Source: Sphingobacteriia bacterium (lineage in GTDB: Bacteria; Bacteroidota; Bacteroidia; Chitinophagales; Chitinophagaceae). From it: a stretch of 48,973 nucleotides of DNA. The notes under the pieces are model-generated. The model was not told where the DNA came from. It did not search any database and saw only the letters and a program-made list of their open reading frames with translations. The stretch spans positions 1-48,973 of the forward strand of contig RDZY01000027.1 of the NCBI GenBank assembly GCA_004294135.1, given 5' to 3'. Positions 1 to 7,286 of this stretch are shown here, one piece after another (positions within the stretch are counted from its first letter, which is position 1; every line of letters begins with the position of its first letter). The position numbers were made by a program, and so were the translations under genes.

Positions 1-2
1 AT

Positions 3-386
3 AGATTTAATGGTGTAATAGATGAGGGAGGGACTTTATTAGAGAGTTTTGCAGGAAAAAGAATTGGGGATGTACTTGATAATGGAATGGCGGGAAGTGC
101 CACTAAGGGGGGAGTTAATGTAGTAGAACAGGTTGCAGTACACGGAAACTCACTAAAGAGCCTTAAACCTACGTGGGGATATAAACTTTATTCTGCTGAT
201 GGCACTTTCTTAAAGAATGGTATCACCTCTAAGTTAATCCCTGAAACAAGATATACAAGGGCATTTATGTTGGATAAGAAAATGGTTCCATTCAAGCAAT
301 TTCCTAACAGGATTGAGGCATATCAATGGGAGTTCGGGCAAAATCAAACCTTACGAGGCCCATTAAATTTAAACATGCACAAATAA
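3..386 (+). CDS. C-terminal end of a polymorphic toxin (possible GIY-YIG nuclease), truncated by window edge
   Basis: The reading frame is open from the first complete codon, so the start of the gene lies outside the window; an internal ATG at 87 is unlikely to be the real start. The visible 127 residues end in a module with WGYKLY, then KNGIT and a following RY, then a conserved Glu in NRIEAYQWEF, and a final LRGPLN. This order resembles the UvrC/GIY-YIG (URI) nuclease fold known from C-terminal toxin domains of Rhs, CDI and related secreted polymorphic toxins. The stop codon overlaps the ATG of the next gene (TAATG), the usual toxin-immunity arrangement. The nuclease assignment is by motif reading only. 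The upstream delivery domains cannot be seen. Confidence 0.6.
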   Translation, partial: RFNGVIDEGGTLLESFAGKRIGDVLDNGMAGSATKGGVNVVEQVAVHGNSLKSLKPTWGYKLYSADGTFLKNGITSKLIPETRYTRAFMLDKKMVPFKQFPNRIEAYQWEFGQNQTLRGPLNLNMHK

Positions 387-835
387 TGGAAGTAAAGGAT
401 AATATTTTTGGCTGCTTTATGAAAATTGGGTTTGACCCGAATTTAACGGAACAAGATTTCGTCAATTTAGACAAAGCGTTTACTCCATACATATGGGGAG
501 AGAAAGGAATAAGCGATACATTGAAAAAGTTGAAGCATGAAAATTACGGAAAAGATTTAGTGTTGGCGTTGTTTCAATTTAATGTAAAGCCAACGCCAAT
601 GGAGTTGCAAAGACTAAAGGAAATAGAATCCTACCGTAAGAATGAAAAATCAATAGGCATCCCGATAATAGTAACGGATGAGAATTTTTTTAGTAAGTCA
701 GAAGAAGGACGATACAGTTTTTTAAAGCAATCTATTTTACAGAAGTTGGAGTTATTGGCGGAAGTAGTAAAGAAGAAAAAACTTGATACGAAAATGGATT
801 TACTCAAAGCAGATTTAGAAAAACTTTTGAGTTAA
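386..835 (+). CDS. Probable immunity protein for the upstream toxin
   Basis: This 149-residue protein is soluble, has no signal peptide, and is rich in charged residues, with a lysine-rich predicted helical C-terminus. I chose the ATG at 386, which overlaps the toxin stop by one base; the same frame stays open upstream to 326, but that would place 20 extra codons inside the toxin gene. Translational coupling to the C-terminal toxin module is the main evidence for an immunity role. I do not recognise a named immunity family. A strong hairpin terminator follows directly, so toxin and immunity gene probably form the end of one transcript. Confidence 0.6.
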   Translation: MEVKDNIFGCFMKIGFDPNLTEQDFVNLDKAFTPYIWGEKGISDTLKKLKHENYGKDLVLALFQFNVKPTPMELQRLKEIESYRKNEKSIGIPIIVTDENFFSKSEEGRYSFLKQSILQKLELLAEVVKKKKLDTKMDLLKADLEKLLS

Positions 836-842
836 AAGAAAC

Positions 843-894
843 AGAATAGAAACAACAAAAGCCACCTTTTGGTGGCTTTTGTTGTTTCTATTCT
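843..894. terminator. Bidirectional hairpin terminator, perfect 24-bp stem
   Basis: Arms 843-866 and 871-894 are perfect reverse complements around a 4-nt TTTT loop. The GC-rich centre (GCCACC/GGTGGC) is flanked by A-rich and T-rich arms, so a U-tract results in either direction. It sits between the plus-strand immunity gene and the minus-strand RelE-like toxin gene and overlaps that gene's stop codon, which fits a shared terminator for convergent transcripts. Confidence 0.85.
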
Positions 895-1223
895 TCCAAT
901 CCCAGAGCTTCAATCAATTCTTTGAGTTCGTGGTTGCTGATGTCTTCTTGTTCGCCTTTGTCGTAGATAGAGAGCAAGAAAACGGTTTCTTCGGCAACAT
1001 ATACATAGGTTATCACTCTAGCACCACCACTTTTGCCTTTGTTTTTGCTCGTAATTGCCATGCGTATTTTGTAGCAATGTTCAATTACTTCATCTCCCAT
1101 GGTTGGATTTTCTTCTAGTTGTTCGCCAAGTTCGTAAACATCTGCTTTAATAGAACGGTGCTTTTTAGCAAGCCTTTTGAGTTCTCTATCAAAAGTATGG
1201 GTAGGAACAATCTTATAGCTCAT
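888..1223 (-). CDS. RelE/ParE-family toxin of a type II toxin-antitoxin system
   Basis: The 111-residue protein has the RelE/ParE layout: an N-terminal helical part (FDRELKRLAKKHRSIKADV), a central strand with the basic segment YKIRMAITSKNKGKSGGARV, and a C-terminal strand YVYVAEETVFLLSIYDKG. Family members act as ribosome-dependent mRNA interferases or, for ParE types, as gyrase poisons; the sequence alone does not decide which. The start overlaps the antitoxin gene by 11 nt, as in coupled TA operons. Its last codon lies within the hairpin terminator. Confidence 0.8.
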   Translation of the reverse strand: MSYKIVPTHTFDRELKRLAKKHRSIKADVYELGEQLEENPTMGDEVIEHCYKIRMAITSKNKGKSGGARVITYVYVAEETVFLLSIYDKGEQEDISNHELKELIEALGLEE

Positions 1224-1446
1224 TCAATAATTCCTTTAAAGATTTTGCTTTTATTTTTCCTGCTTTTATCAATTTCACTTCTTCTACCGCTTCTTTTATT
1301 CCAGCCAAAATTTCTGCTTTCGTTGGTTCGGGTTCTTCCCATGCTTGTAGGTTTTGGTACTCTTCTTTCATGATTTCCCAATCGTTCATCGGAATAAAAA
1401 CCCCTGTAGGCTTTCCGTTTCCTCCTTGTATTATTTGTAAACTCAT
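1213..1446 (-). CDS. Phd-like antitoxin partner of the RelE-type toxin
   Basis: This 77-residue acidic protein starts with a short strand-like part (MSLQIIQGGNGKPTGVFIP) and then a helix (MNDWEIMKEEYQ). That is typical of the small Bacteroidota antitoxins that sit before RelE-like toxins. The C-terminal half is a long charged helix ending KSLKELLNEL, expected to wrap the toxin. It overlaps the toxin start by 11 nt and begins 7 nt after the XRE gene, so all three are probably one transcript. The assignment rests on size and context, with some support from sequence. Confidence 0.7.
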   Translation of the reverse strand: MSLQIIQGGNGKPTGVFIPMNDWEIMKEEYQNLQAWEEPEPTKAEILAGIKEAVEEVKLIKAGKIKAKSLKELLNEL

Positions 1447-1453
1447 GATATTT

Positions 1454-1822
1454 TTATTTAGCTATTTGAATATTTTGTTCAAAGAACGTTTGAAATTTTT
1501 GTTTGGTAAGCATCGTATCAATAATGTTCATTACGGTGCTTTTATCCTTGTCGTTGAGTTGAGCAATTAAACGAACCTGTTCCGATGCTGTTTTATCTTC
1601 TACGGTAATTGCTTTAGGTGTGGCATTACTGTAATGCACTATCTCATCAATGGTTACACCATAGAAAGAAGCCAGTTTTTCTAAAATATCAAGCGAAGGT
1701 TCAACCAATGCTTTTTCAAGTTTATTGTAATGGGCAGGTTTTAAGCCAATCTCATTATAAACCTCTTTTTGCATCAAGCCTTTATCTTCTCTCAATTTCT
1801 TTATGTTATCTGCAATACTCAT
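1454..1822 (-). CDS. XRE-family helix-turn-helix repressor
   Basis: Residues 5-60 form a Cro/cI-type HTH (NIKKLREDKGLMQKEVYNEI, then KPAHYNKLEKALVEPSLDIL). The following 60 residues are helical, ending in a segment likely used for dimerisation. It is the first gene of the minus-strand operon with the antitoxin and toxin, and is divergent from the primase gene. The gap between the two genes holds a 29-bp-period array of palindromes, the most likely binding sites for this protein. Its closeness to a mobile-element primase suggests a role as element repressor as well as, or instead of, TA regulator. Confidence 0.85.
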   Translation of the reverse strand: MSIADNIKKLREDKGLMQKEVYNEIGLKPAHYNKLEKALVEPSLDILEKLASFYGVTIDEIVHYSNATPKAITVEDKTASEQVRLIAQLNDKDKSTVMNIIDTMLTKQKFQTFFEQNIQIAK

Positions 1823-1851
1823 TTTATGTTCTTTTGAAATGACACTGCAAA

Positions 1852-1986
1852 TTTATCTAAAAAAGATAAAATAAGCACTATTTATCTAAAAAAGATAAAA
1901 TAAGTACTATTTATCTAAAATGTATAATTTAAGTTGTCTAATTTGGATAATTATATTTACTTTTTCGTTGTCTAAAAAAGATAAAA
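1852..1986. promoter_or_regulatory. Array of palindromic operator boxes with 29-bp period
   Basis: The 19-bp dyad TTTATCTAAAAAAGATAAA occurs perfectly at 1852-1870 and 1881-1899, and its left half begins a third copy at 1910. The 29-bp units 1852-1880 and 1881-1909 differ by one base. A degenerate copy (TTGTCTAAAAAAGATAAA) lies at 1968-1985, and a weaker TTGTCTAA half-site at 1934. The array fills the gap between the XRE gene (minus) and the primase gene (plus), so it probably controls both divergent promoters through cooperative repressor binding. Confidence 0.75.
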
Positions 1987-1997
1987 ATAGTTTTACA

Positions 1998-3368
1998 ATG
2001 GAAATAAGCGAAATAATCAAGTCTTTAAGCATCCTCACAGTTTTGGAGCATTACCACTTAAAACCCAACCGTAACAAAATGGTGTGCTGTCCCTTCCACT
2101 ATGATAAAAACCCAAGTATGCAGGTGTATGCAGAAACGAACACGGTATTTTGTTTTAGTGGCAACTGCAAGATGAACGGCAAAAAGATAGATGCGATACA
2201 GTTTATACAGGACAAGGAAAATGTAAGCAAACAAGAAGCGATAAAAAAAGCACAGTCAATGATTAATGAAAGCATACAGCCAGTACCAACAAAACCCATC
2301 ATCCAAACCGAGAACCTCACAGAGATATTTACCAAACTCAAACAAAGTCTTTACAGCAGTAGCAAAGCCAGAGCCTACGCAGAAAGCAGAAATATCTACA
2401 ATGCCAAATTAGAAGCAGGATATAACAACGGCACACATTACAACAAACTAAAAAACTGCATCATCTTTCCATTGAAGGACAAGCAAAATAATATCGTCAG
2501 TTTTTATGGCAGGAACATAGAAAGCAAAGGCAAAGACGACCGCCATTTTTACACAGCAAACAGAAAAGGACTTTATCCAAACTATCCAAATGCAGAAACA
2601 GAAACCCTAATTATTACCGAAAGTATTATTGATAGTGCAACGCTTCAACTTTATACAACCTATACCAGCCTTGCCTTGTACGGTACAAATGTTTTGAACG
2701 AAGAACACCAAGAAGCGATACAAGATTTACCGAAGCTGAAGGAAATCATCTTCTTTTTGAATGGCGATGAAGCAGGTAGAGAATGGACAAAGAAACATTC
2801 TGAAACTTTAAACCAGCTTTTACCAAGCCAAAAAATAAGCCAAGTAAATACACCCGATGAAGAAGATATAAACTCACTCATACAAGGACACGAAGCAGAA
2901 ATTTTAACCCATCTAATCAACGAAAGAACCAATATTTTTTCTTCATTTGAAGAAAAAAGCGAACCAATCCAAGAAGCCGAAAATATAGAACTACCAACGA
3001 TTACAACTACAGGAAAGCTAAATACAAGCAATGCCGACTACATCAGTTTTGTATATGAAAATCTATTATTCTCAATCATTGGCGGTATTGCTTTATATCC
3101 ATTGGATAAACTAAAAATCACACTCAAAATACAAATCGCAAAAAGCCAAAACCCTTTACACTCAATCAGACAAAGCAATTTAGATTTATACAGCAAAGAA
3201 CAATTACATCGCTTCATCAAAACAGCGAGTGAAAAATTAGAGACAGGAAGCAAACAAATCAACTATGCCATTGCAGAACTGATAAGCCTTTTAGAAGATT
3301 ATAGAAATGCCAAAATAGAAGAACAAAAACCCAAAACCGAAAAGCCAAAAGTATTGATTAACTTGTGA
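1998..3368 (+). CDS. CHC2 zinc-finger / Toprim DNA primase of a mobile element
   Basis: The ATG at 1998 gives 456 residues and leaves the operator array outside the gene; an in-frame ATG at 1920 would place the operators in the coding region. The N-terminus is a DnaG-type CHC2 zinc finger with likely ligands C31, H34, C52 and C57. A Toprim-like domain follows, with ITES (E208) and a segment IIFFLNGDEAG (251-260). The first Asp of the usual DxD pair is Asn here. The C-terminal 150 residues are charged and have no recognised fold; no helicase domain is visible. Such stand-alone primases are typical of Bacteroidota conjugative or mobilizable elements and prime replication of the transferred strand. 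No relaxase, integrase or transfer gene is visible nearby. Confidence 0.8.
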   Translation: MEISEIIKSLSILTVLEHYHLKPNRNKMVCCPFHYDKNPSMQVYAETNTVFCFSGNCKMNGKKIDAIQFIQDKENVSKQEAIKKAQSMINESIQPVPTKPIIQTENLTEIFTKLKQSLYSSSKARAYAESRNIYNAKLEAGYNNGTHYNKLKNCIIFPLKDKQNNIVSFYGRNIESKGKDDRHFYTANRKGLYPNYPNAETETLIITESIIDSATLQLYTTYTSLALYGTNVLNEEHQEAIQDLPKLKEIIFFLNGDEAGREWTKKHSETLNQLLPSQKISQVNTPDEEDINSLIQGHEAEILTHLINERTNIFSSFEEKSEPIQEAENIELPTITTTGKLNTSNADYISFVYENLLFSIIGGIALYPLDKLKITLKIQIAKSQNPLHSIRQSNLDLYSKEQLHRFIKTASEKLETGSKQINYAIAELISLLEDYRNAKIEEQKPKTEKPKVLINL

Positions 3369-3370
3369 AG

Positions 3371-3418
3371 TGGAAAATCCAGTCAAATTGACCCCTATTA
3401 CTAGACAGGGATTTCCAA
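3371..3418. repeat. Left member of an imperfect inverted repeat, insertion-sequence-end-like
   Basis: On the plus strand, GTGGAAAATCCAGTCAAATT followed by GACCCCTATTA (3370-3400) matches, with a few gaps, the reverse complement of 4511-4546. A second, inverted copy of the GGAAATCCC core lies at 3408-3417, so this side can also fold on itself. The motif combination of TGGAAAATCC, CAAATTGA and CCCC recalls the ends of IS21-family elements, but no istA/istB genes are present. The family name is a guess. Confidence 0.4.
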
Positions 3419-3452
3419 GAAGCATTCCATTCTATTTCATTATTTTCGTAAT

Positions 3453-4367
3453 TTAAAATTTTATTTTGTACTCTAAATTTACGACAACACTTCTAGTTAG
3501 TCCGTCTGGTCTAGTGTCTCTTATTACAAAGGGCAATCCTATATTAAGTTGCAAATTATTTTTGTTATTTACCTCGTAATCCAAATAAGCATTTCCATTT
3601 AAAGTCAGTCCTTTCGAACCTGTTATTTCATTCTCTATACCCAAACTATTTATGTATTTGTCATTGGTTAAATGGTAAATAGGTAACAAGCTTGGTGAGA
3701 TCTTTAATTTTTTCGCCAACATAATCGGAAACGAAACTCTCAACAATACATCACCACTACGTTTGAATTTATTGGTTGATTGGAATTCTCTTAATTTAGA
3801 ATTTAAAGGATAACTTTCTCTCAAAAATTCATTTTTATTTTGGCTTAAAGGCTGTTGATATCCAAATAAAAATTGCCATTTCTTAACTTCATACCCCACT
3901 CCTAAAATCAAATCAAATGTACCTAAACTGCTCTGGTAATCCATAGGTAGAGCAATATTATCTTTCTTTTTGTTGCCATTTGTAAATGGGGCCTTTGTTC
4001 CGAAAACTAGTTTTAGCTTTTCACTTAATTTATAATTACCTGTTAAATAAATATCCGAAATGCCAAAATTCGAAATGCCATTCCCATTTTGGTGTAGCGA
4101 AGTGATTTTTGCATCAATACCAAAACGACTTGAAATTTGTCTATTGTATTCAATGTGATTTCCAAAAATAGAAACTGAGTTGTCTGCACTTCCCCAAGAA
4201 AAACCCACTTTTATTTGATTTTTATTTTTCAAGCTGTTGTCATTACTGTTAGGCTTTAAACTATTTATAGTACAAAATCCAGCATCGCTGCAACCTTGAG
4301 CGTTCGAGTAATAAGTAGCCAAACTTAAATTAGTTATGAATAAAATTTTAATACAAGATAGTTTCAT
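3453..4367 (-). CDS. Outer-membrane beta-barrel protein (transporter-like)
   Basis: The 304-residue protein has a signal peptide that ends near residue 24 (YYSNAQ), followed by the motif GCSDAGFCT. The remainder alternates polar and hydrophobic residues in beta-hairpin fashion and ends in an aromatic residue (LEYKIKF), as outer-membrane barrels do. It resembles the MetA-pathway/transporter-like barrels common in Bacteroidota; the substrate is unknown. It stands alone on the minus strand between a mobile-element primase and a TPR gene. It lies between imperfect inverted repeats at 3370-3418 and 4511-4546, so it may have arrived as part of a mobile segment. Confidence 0.65.
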   Translation of the reverse strand: MKLSCIKILFITNLSLATYYSNAQGCSDAGFCTINSLKPNSNDNSLKNKNQIKVGFSWGSADNSVSIFGNHIEYNRQISSRFGIDAKITSLHQNGNGISNFGISDIYLTGNYKLSEKLKLVFGTKAPFTNGNKKKDNIALPMDYQSSLGTFDLILGVGYEVKKWQFLFGYQQPLSQNKNEFLRESYPLNSKLREFQSTNKFKRSGDVLLRVSFPIMLAKKLKISPSLLPIYHLTNDKYINSLGIENEITGSKGLTLNGNAYLDYEVNNKNNLQLNIGLPFVIRDTRPDGLTRSVVVNLEYKIKF

Positions 4368-4510
4368 ATTTCTGTTGCTTTATTTTATGATTGTTATTTT
4401 AAAATTGCCACCATTAGAGTGATATGTGTAAATCTTTTATCTCTTCCTCTTATGCCTTTTCGAGTTCTAAATTACAATATAATCATTGTATTTTGTTTTA
4501 CCAAAATTGG

Positions 4511-4546
4511 CTCTATAAGGGGTTCAATTGCACTGGGATTTCCACC
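4511..4546. repeat. Right member of the imperfect inverted repeat flanking the barrel gene
   Basis: The reverse complement of this stretch begins GGTGGAAATCCCAGTGCAAT and continues TGAACCCCTTATA. It aligns with 3370-3400 with only small gaps and few mismatches. The remainder of the 279-bp gap before the TPR gene (4368-4646) is AT-rich, with a 9-bp hairpin at 4583-4604 and no recognisable gene. Confidence 0.4.
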
Positions 4547-4646
4547 CTAGACCAATAATTCCAATAATTACAATAATTCGATAAGGTAATTTTTTAATTA
4601 TCTTGTGCATGATTTTAAAGTTTCCCCCTAACCCAAATTGCCTTTA

Positions 4647-6380
4647 ATGCTGCGTAAAAATAATATTATTTTACTAATTGGTATAAGCGTTTGTGCTTTC
4701 GTTGGTTTACAAGCACAAGACGCGAAAATGCTTTCAAAAAGGGGTGTACAAAAACTAGCGGTAAAGAATTACAGCGGTGCTATTCAAGATTTTACCCTTG
4801 CCTTAGAAGCCAATCCCGAGGAAGTAGGGCTTTATGTAAACAGGTCAATTGCTAAAAAGGGAGTGAACGATTTTTCGGGTGCAATAGAAGATTTAGGCTT
4901 CGCCATTGAAATAGATTCTACAGATGCAAACCTATTTTTTAATAGGGGAATTGCAAAGGGACTGATGGGCGATGCCCAAGGAGCAATTACTGATTATAAC
5001 ACTGCAATTCGCCTAAATGCAAAAGCAAATATATTCTTTAATAGGGGTATTGAGAAAGAACGATTGAAAGATTTAGATGGTGCATTGGAAGATTATAATA
5101 AAGCACTGCAACTGAATCCCAAATATGGAGATGTATATTTTAATAGGGGTGTAGTAAAATCGGCCATGCAAGATATGGAAGGGGCATTACAGGATTATAA
5201 TAAAGCCATTTTATTCAATCCCAAAAACGAGAGTGCTTATTTTAATAGGGCCATTGAAAGGTCAATTCATCAAGATTTTACCGGGGCTATTGCCGATTAT
5301 ACCAATGCCATAAGATTGCAGCCTAGTTTTGCGAGTGCCTATTTTAACAGGGGGTTTGCAAAAACAAAACTCAATAATTACCGTGCAGCTTTGCTCGATT
5401 TTGATCGTGCAATTCAATTAGATCCTGCTGTAGATATATATTATAGTCGCGCCATTGCTAAAGCAGCAGTGAATGATTATACTGGTGCTATTCAAGATTA
5501 TGATAAAGTAATATCATTGGATGCTACGCTTGAAAATATTTATTTTAATAGGGGGCTTAGTAAAATGAAAAAGGAAGATTTTGCAGGTGCGGTTCCCGAT
5601 TTTGATCAGGCAATAAAAGACCATCAAGCCAATGCCGATATTTATTACAATCGTGGAGTAGCCAAGCGCAGTCTCAACCAATATGCTTCGGCCTTGGTAG
5701 ATTTTGATAAAGCAATTGTACTGAATCCCAAAAATTCAGATTTATATGTGAATAGAGGATTGGTAAAACTTGCTTTGAAAGACACCTCCGCTGCAATAAA
5801 AGATTTTACCAATGCCATTGAAGCTGATAGTAGAAATATTGGTGCTTATTTTAATCGAGGTATTCAATATGAAAGAACCGGTGAATTTGAAGCTGCCTTA
5901 ACGGATTACAATACCGCATTACAGTTGAATCCAAAATATGCAGATATCTACTTCAACAGAGGGTTGGTAAAGGGAATGCTGAATGATAAAAAAGGAGCCA
6001 TCGGCGACTATGCCAATGCCATACGTTTGAATCCATCCTTTGGGAATGCATATTATAACCGAGGTATTGAACGCATGCAGCAGAAGGAATATGCAACAGC
6101 CATCACTGATTTTAGTAGGGCTGTTCAACTAATAGGTTCGAAACCAGACTTATGTTTCAACAGAGGTATTGCTTATATGCAATTGAAATTATACCCAGCA
6201 GCATTGAGGGACTTTGATACTGCGCTTAAAACAGATATTGGGAATGCAGATATCTGGTTGAATCGAGGTATTTTAAAAGTAATACTGAAAGATATAGCTG
6301 GTGGTTGTAAAGACTTGCAACAAGCTTTGAAGTTAGGCAGTGTAGGGGCTTCGGCGGAATTAGAGAAGTCCTGTAAATAG
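4647..6380 (+). CDS. Exported tetratricopeptide-repeat protein with about 16 repeats
   Basis: An ATG at 4647 starts a good signal peptide (MLRKNNIILLIGISVCAF, with cleavage after GLQAQ); a TTG three codons earlier is less likely. The rest of the 577 residues is almost entirely 34-residue TPR units. Each carries a version of YFNRG, then GAI-DYN-AI, then LNP. About 16 units fit in the length, enough for about two turns of a TPR superhelix. TPRs bind proteins or peptides; the partner is unknown. It has no enzymatic domain. Near-identical DNA repeats occur at each YFNRG, which may favour copy-number change. Confidence 0.85.
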   Translation: MLRKNNIILLIGISVCAFVGLQAQDAKMLSKRGVQKLAVKNYSGAIQDFTLALEANPEEVGLYVNRSIAKKGVNDFSGAIEDLGFAIEIDSTDANLFFNRGIAKGLMGDAQGAITDYNTAIRLNAKANIFFNRGIEKERLKDLDGALEDYNKALQLNPKYGDVYFNRGVVKSAMQDMEGALQDYNKAILFNPKNESAYFNRAIERSIHQDFTGAIADYTNAIRLQPSFASAYFNRGFAKTKLNNYRAALLDFDRAIQLDPAVDIYYSRAIAKAAVNDYTGAIQDYDKVISLDATLENIYFNRGLSKMKKEDFAGAVPDFDQAIKDHQANADIYYNRGVAKRSLNQYASALVDFDKAIVLNPKNSDLYVNRGLVKLALKDTSAAIKDFTNAIEADSRNIGAYFNRGIQYERTGEFEAALTDYNTALQLNPKYADIYFNRGLVKGMLNDKKGAIGDYANAIRLNPSFGNAYYNRGIERMQQKEYATAITDFSRAVQLIGSKPDLCFNRGIAYMQLKLYPAALRDFDTALKTDIGNADIWLNRGILKVILKDIAGGCKDLQQALKLGSVGASAELEKSCK

Positions 6381-6492
6381 TCGCGATTGTATTTCTGTGG
6401 TTCAGAAATATCGACAAAAAAATATTTTTTCTTCCTTGTAATATTTATTGCTGGTTTACTACTAACTTGGCAGCAAATTCAAATTAATAATC

Positions 6493-7194
6493 ATGAAAAA
6501 AGTTATTTTATCGCTTACCATGTTTTTGGCTGTAGTACTTAATTTAAGTGCACAAACGGCAGATGATATCATTAATAAATATATCACAGCTATTGGTGGC
6601 ACAGAAAAATGGGCAAAAGTACAATCTATAAAAGTAGAGGGTCAAATTGAAATACAAGGTCTTGCAATACCATTTACTGTTCAAGGTATTCAAATGAAGG
6701 GTATGCGTATGGATGCTGAATTTCAGGGTAATAAAATTATTGATATTACCACCCCAACAAAAGGTTGGTCTCAGAATCCATTGATGGGCAAAGCCAATAT
6801 GGAGCCAATTTCTGAAGAAGAGTTGAAAGTGAAATTGGATGAATTAGATTTCCAAGATGACTTTATCAATTACAAAGAAAAAGGGTCTAAGGTAGAATTA
6901 TTGGGTAAGGAAGAAGAAGACGGTACTGAATACAATAAAATTAAGATGGTCACTAAAAATGGCAATGAAAAATTTTATTTTTTCGACATGAAAACCGACC
7001 TCATTTACAAGGAAGAAAGCATCGTAAAGCAGCAGGGACAAGAAGTAAAGTCGTCTGTTAAATTGCTCGATTATCAAATGTTGGATTATGGTATTAAAAT
7101 GGCTTTTAAATCTGATATGGGACAGATGATGATGGTTACCAAAAAAATCATCATCAACCCAGTAATTGATGAGTCCATTTTTAAAGGAAACTAA
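6493..7194 (+). CDS. Exported LolA-like outer membrane lipoprotein-sorting protein
   Basis: The 233-residue protein has a signal peptide ending near residue 20 (LNLSAQ). It is followed by TADDIINKYITAIGGTEKW, a start shared by many Bacteroidota proteins of the LolA-like fold. The body is predicted beta-rich, with KVEGQIEI, KMVTKNGNEKFYFFD and LLDYQMLDYGIKMAFK strands, fitting an open half-barrel that holds lipid or a lipoprotein acyl chain. Such proteins are often only distantly related to true LolA, so the substrate is uncertain. It is followed by an 8-bp stem-loop at 7219-7261 and then the sortilin-like gene. Confidence 0.65.
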   Translation: MKKVILSLTMFLAVVLNLSAQTADDIINKYITAIGGTEKWAKVQSIKVEGQIEIQGLAIPFTVQGIQMKGMRMDAEFQGNKIIDITTPTKGWSQNPLMGKANMEPISEEELKVKLDELDFQDDFINYKEKGSKVELLGKEEEDGTEYNKIKMVTKNGNEKFYFFDMKTDLIYKEESIVKQQGQEVKSSVKLLDYQMLDYGIKMAFKSDMGQMMMVTKKIIINPVIDESIFKGN

Positions 7195-7218
7195 TTAAAA
7201 CGTTTCTATACATTTTTA

Positions 7219-7261
7219 AGGCTGCTTGCTAGGAATCAAAAGATGCCAAAGCCAGCAGCCT
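7219..7261 (+). terminator. Possible weak stem-loop between LolA-like and sortilin-like genes
   Basis: AGGCTGCT at 7219-7226 pairs perfectly with AGCAGCCT at 7254-7261. The loop is long (27 nt), and the following TATTTTAATT is a poor U-tract. It may be a weak terminator or an attenuator of read-through. Confidence 0.35.
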
Positions 7262-7286
7262 ATTTTAATTGAATAAAGAAATTATT

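Noticed and set aside
1852..1925. CRISPR-like short repeats
   Set aside because: Only two full 29-bp units and one partial unit lie directly end to end with no unique spacers, and each contains a palindromic operator core.
4647..6380. DNA tandem repeat or satellite
   Set aside because: The repetition follows the 34-codon TPR unit and is explained by the protein repeats.
7195..7205. Possible further LacI operator (AAAACGTTTC)
   Set aside because: It lacks the outer GC positions of both confirmed sites and has only the central AAACGTTT, which is expected by chance.
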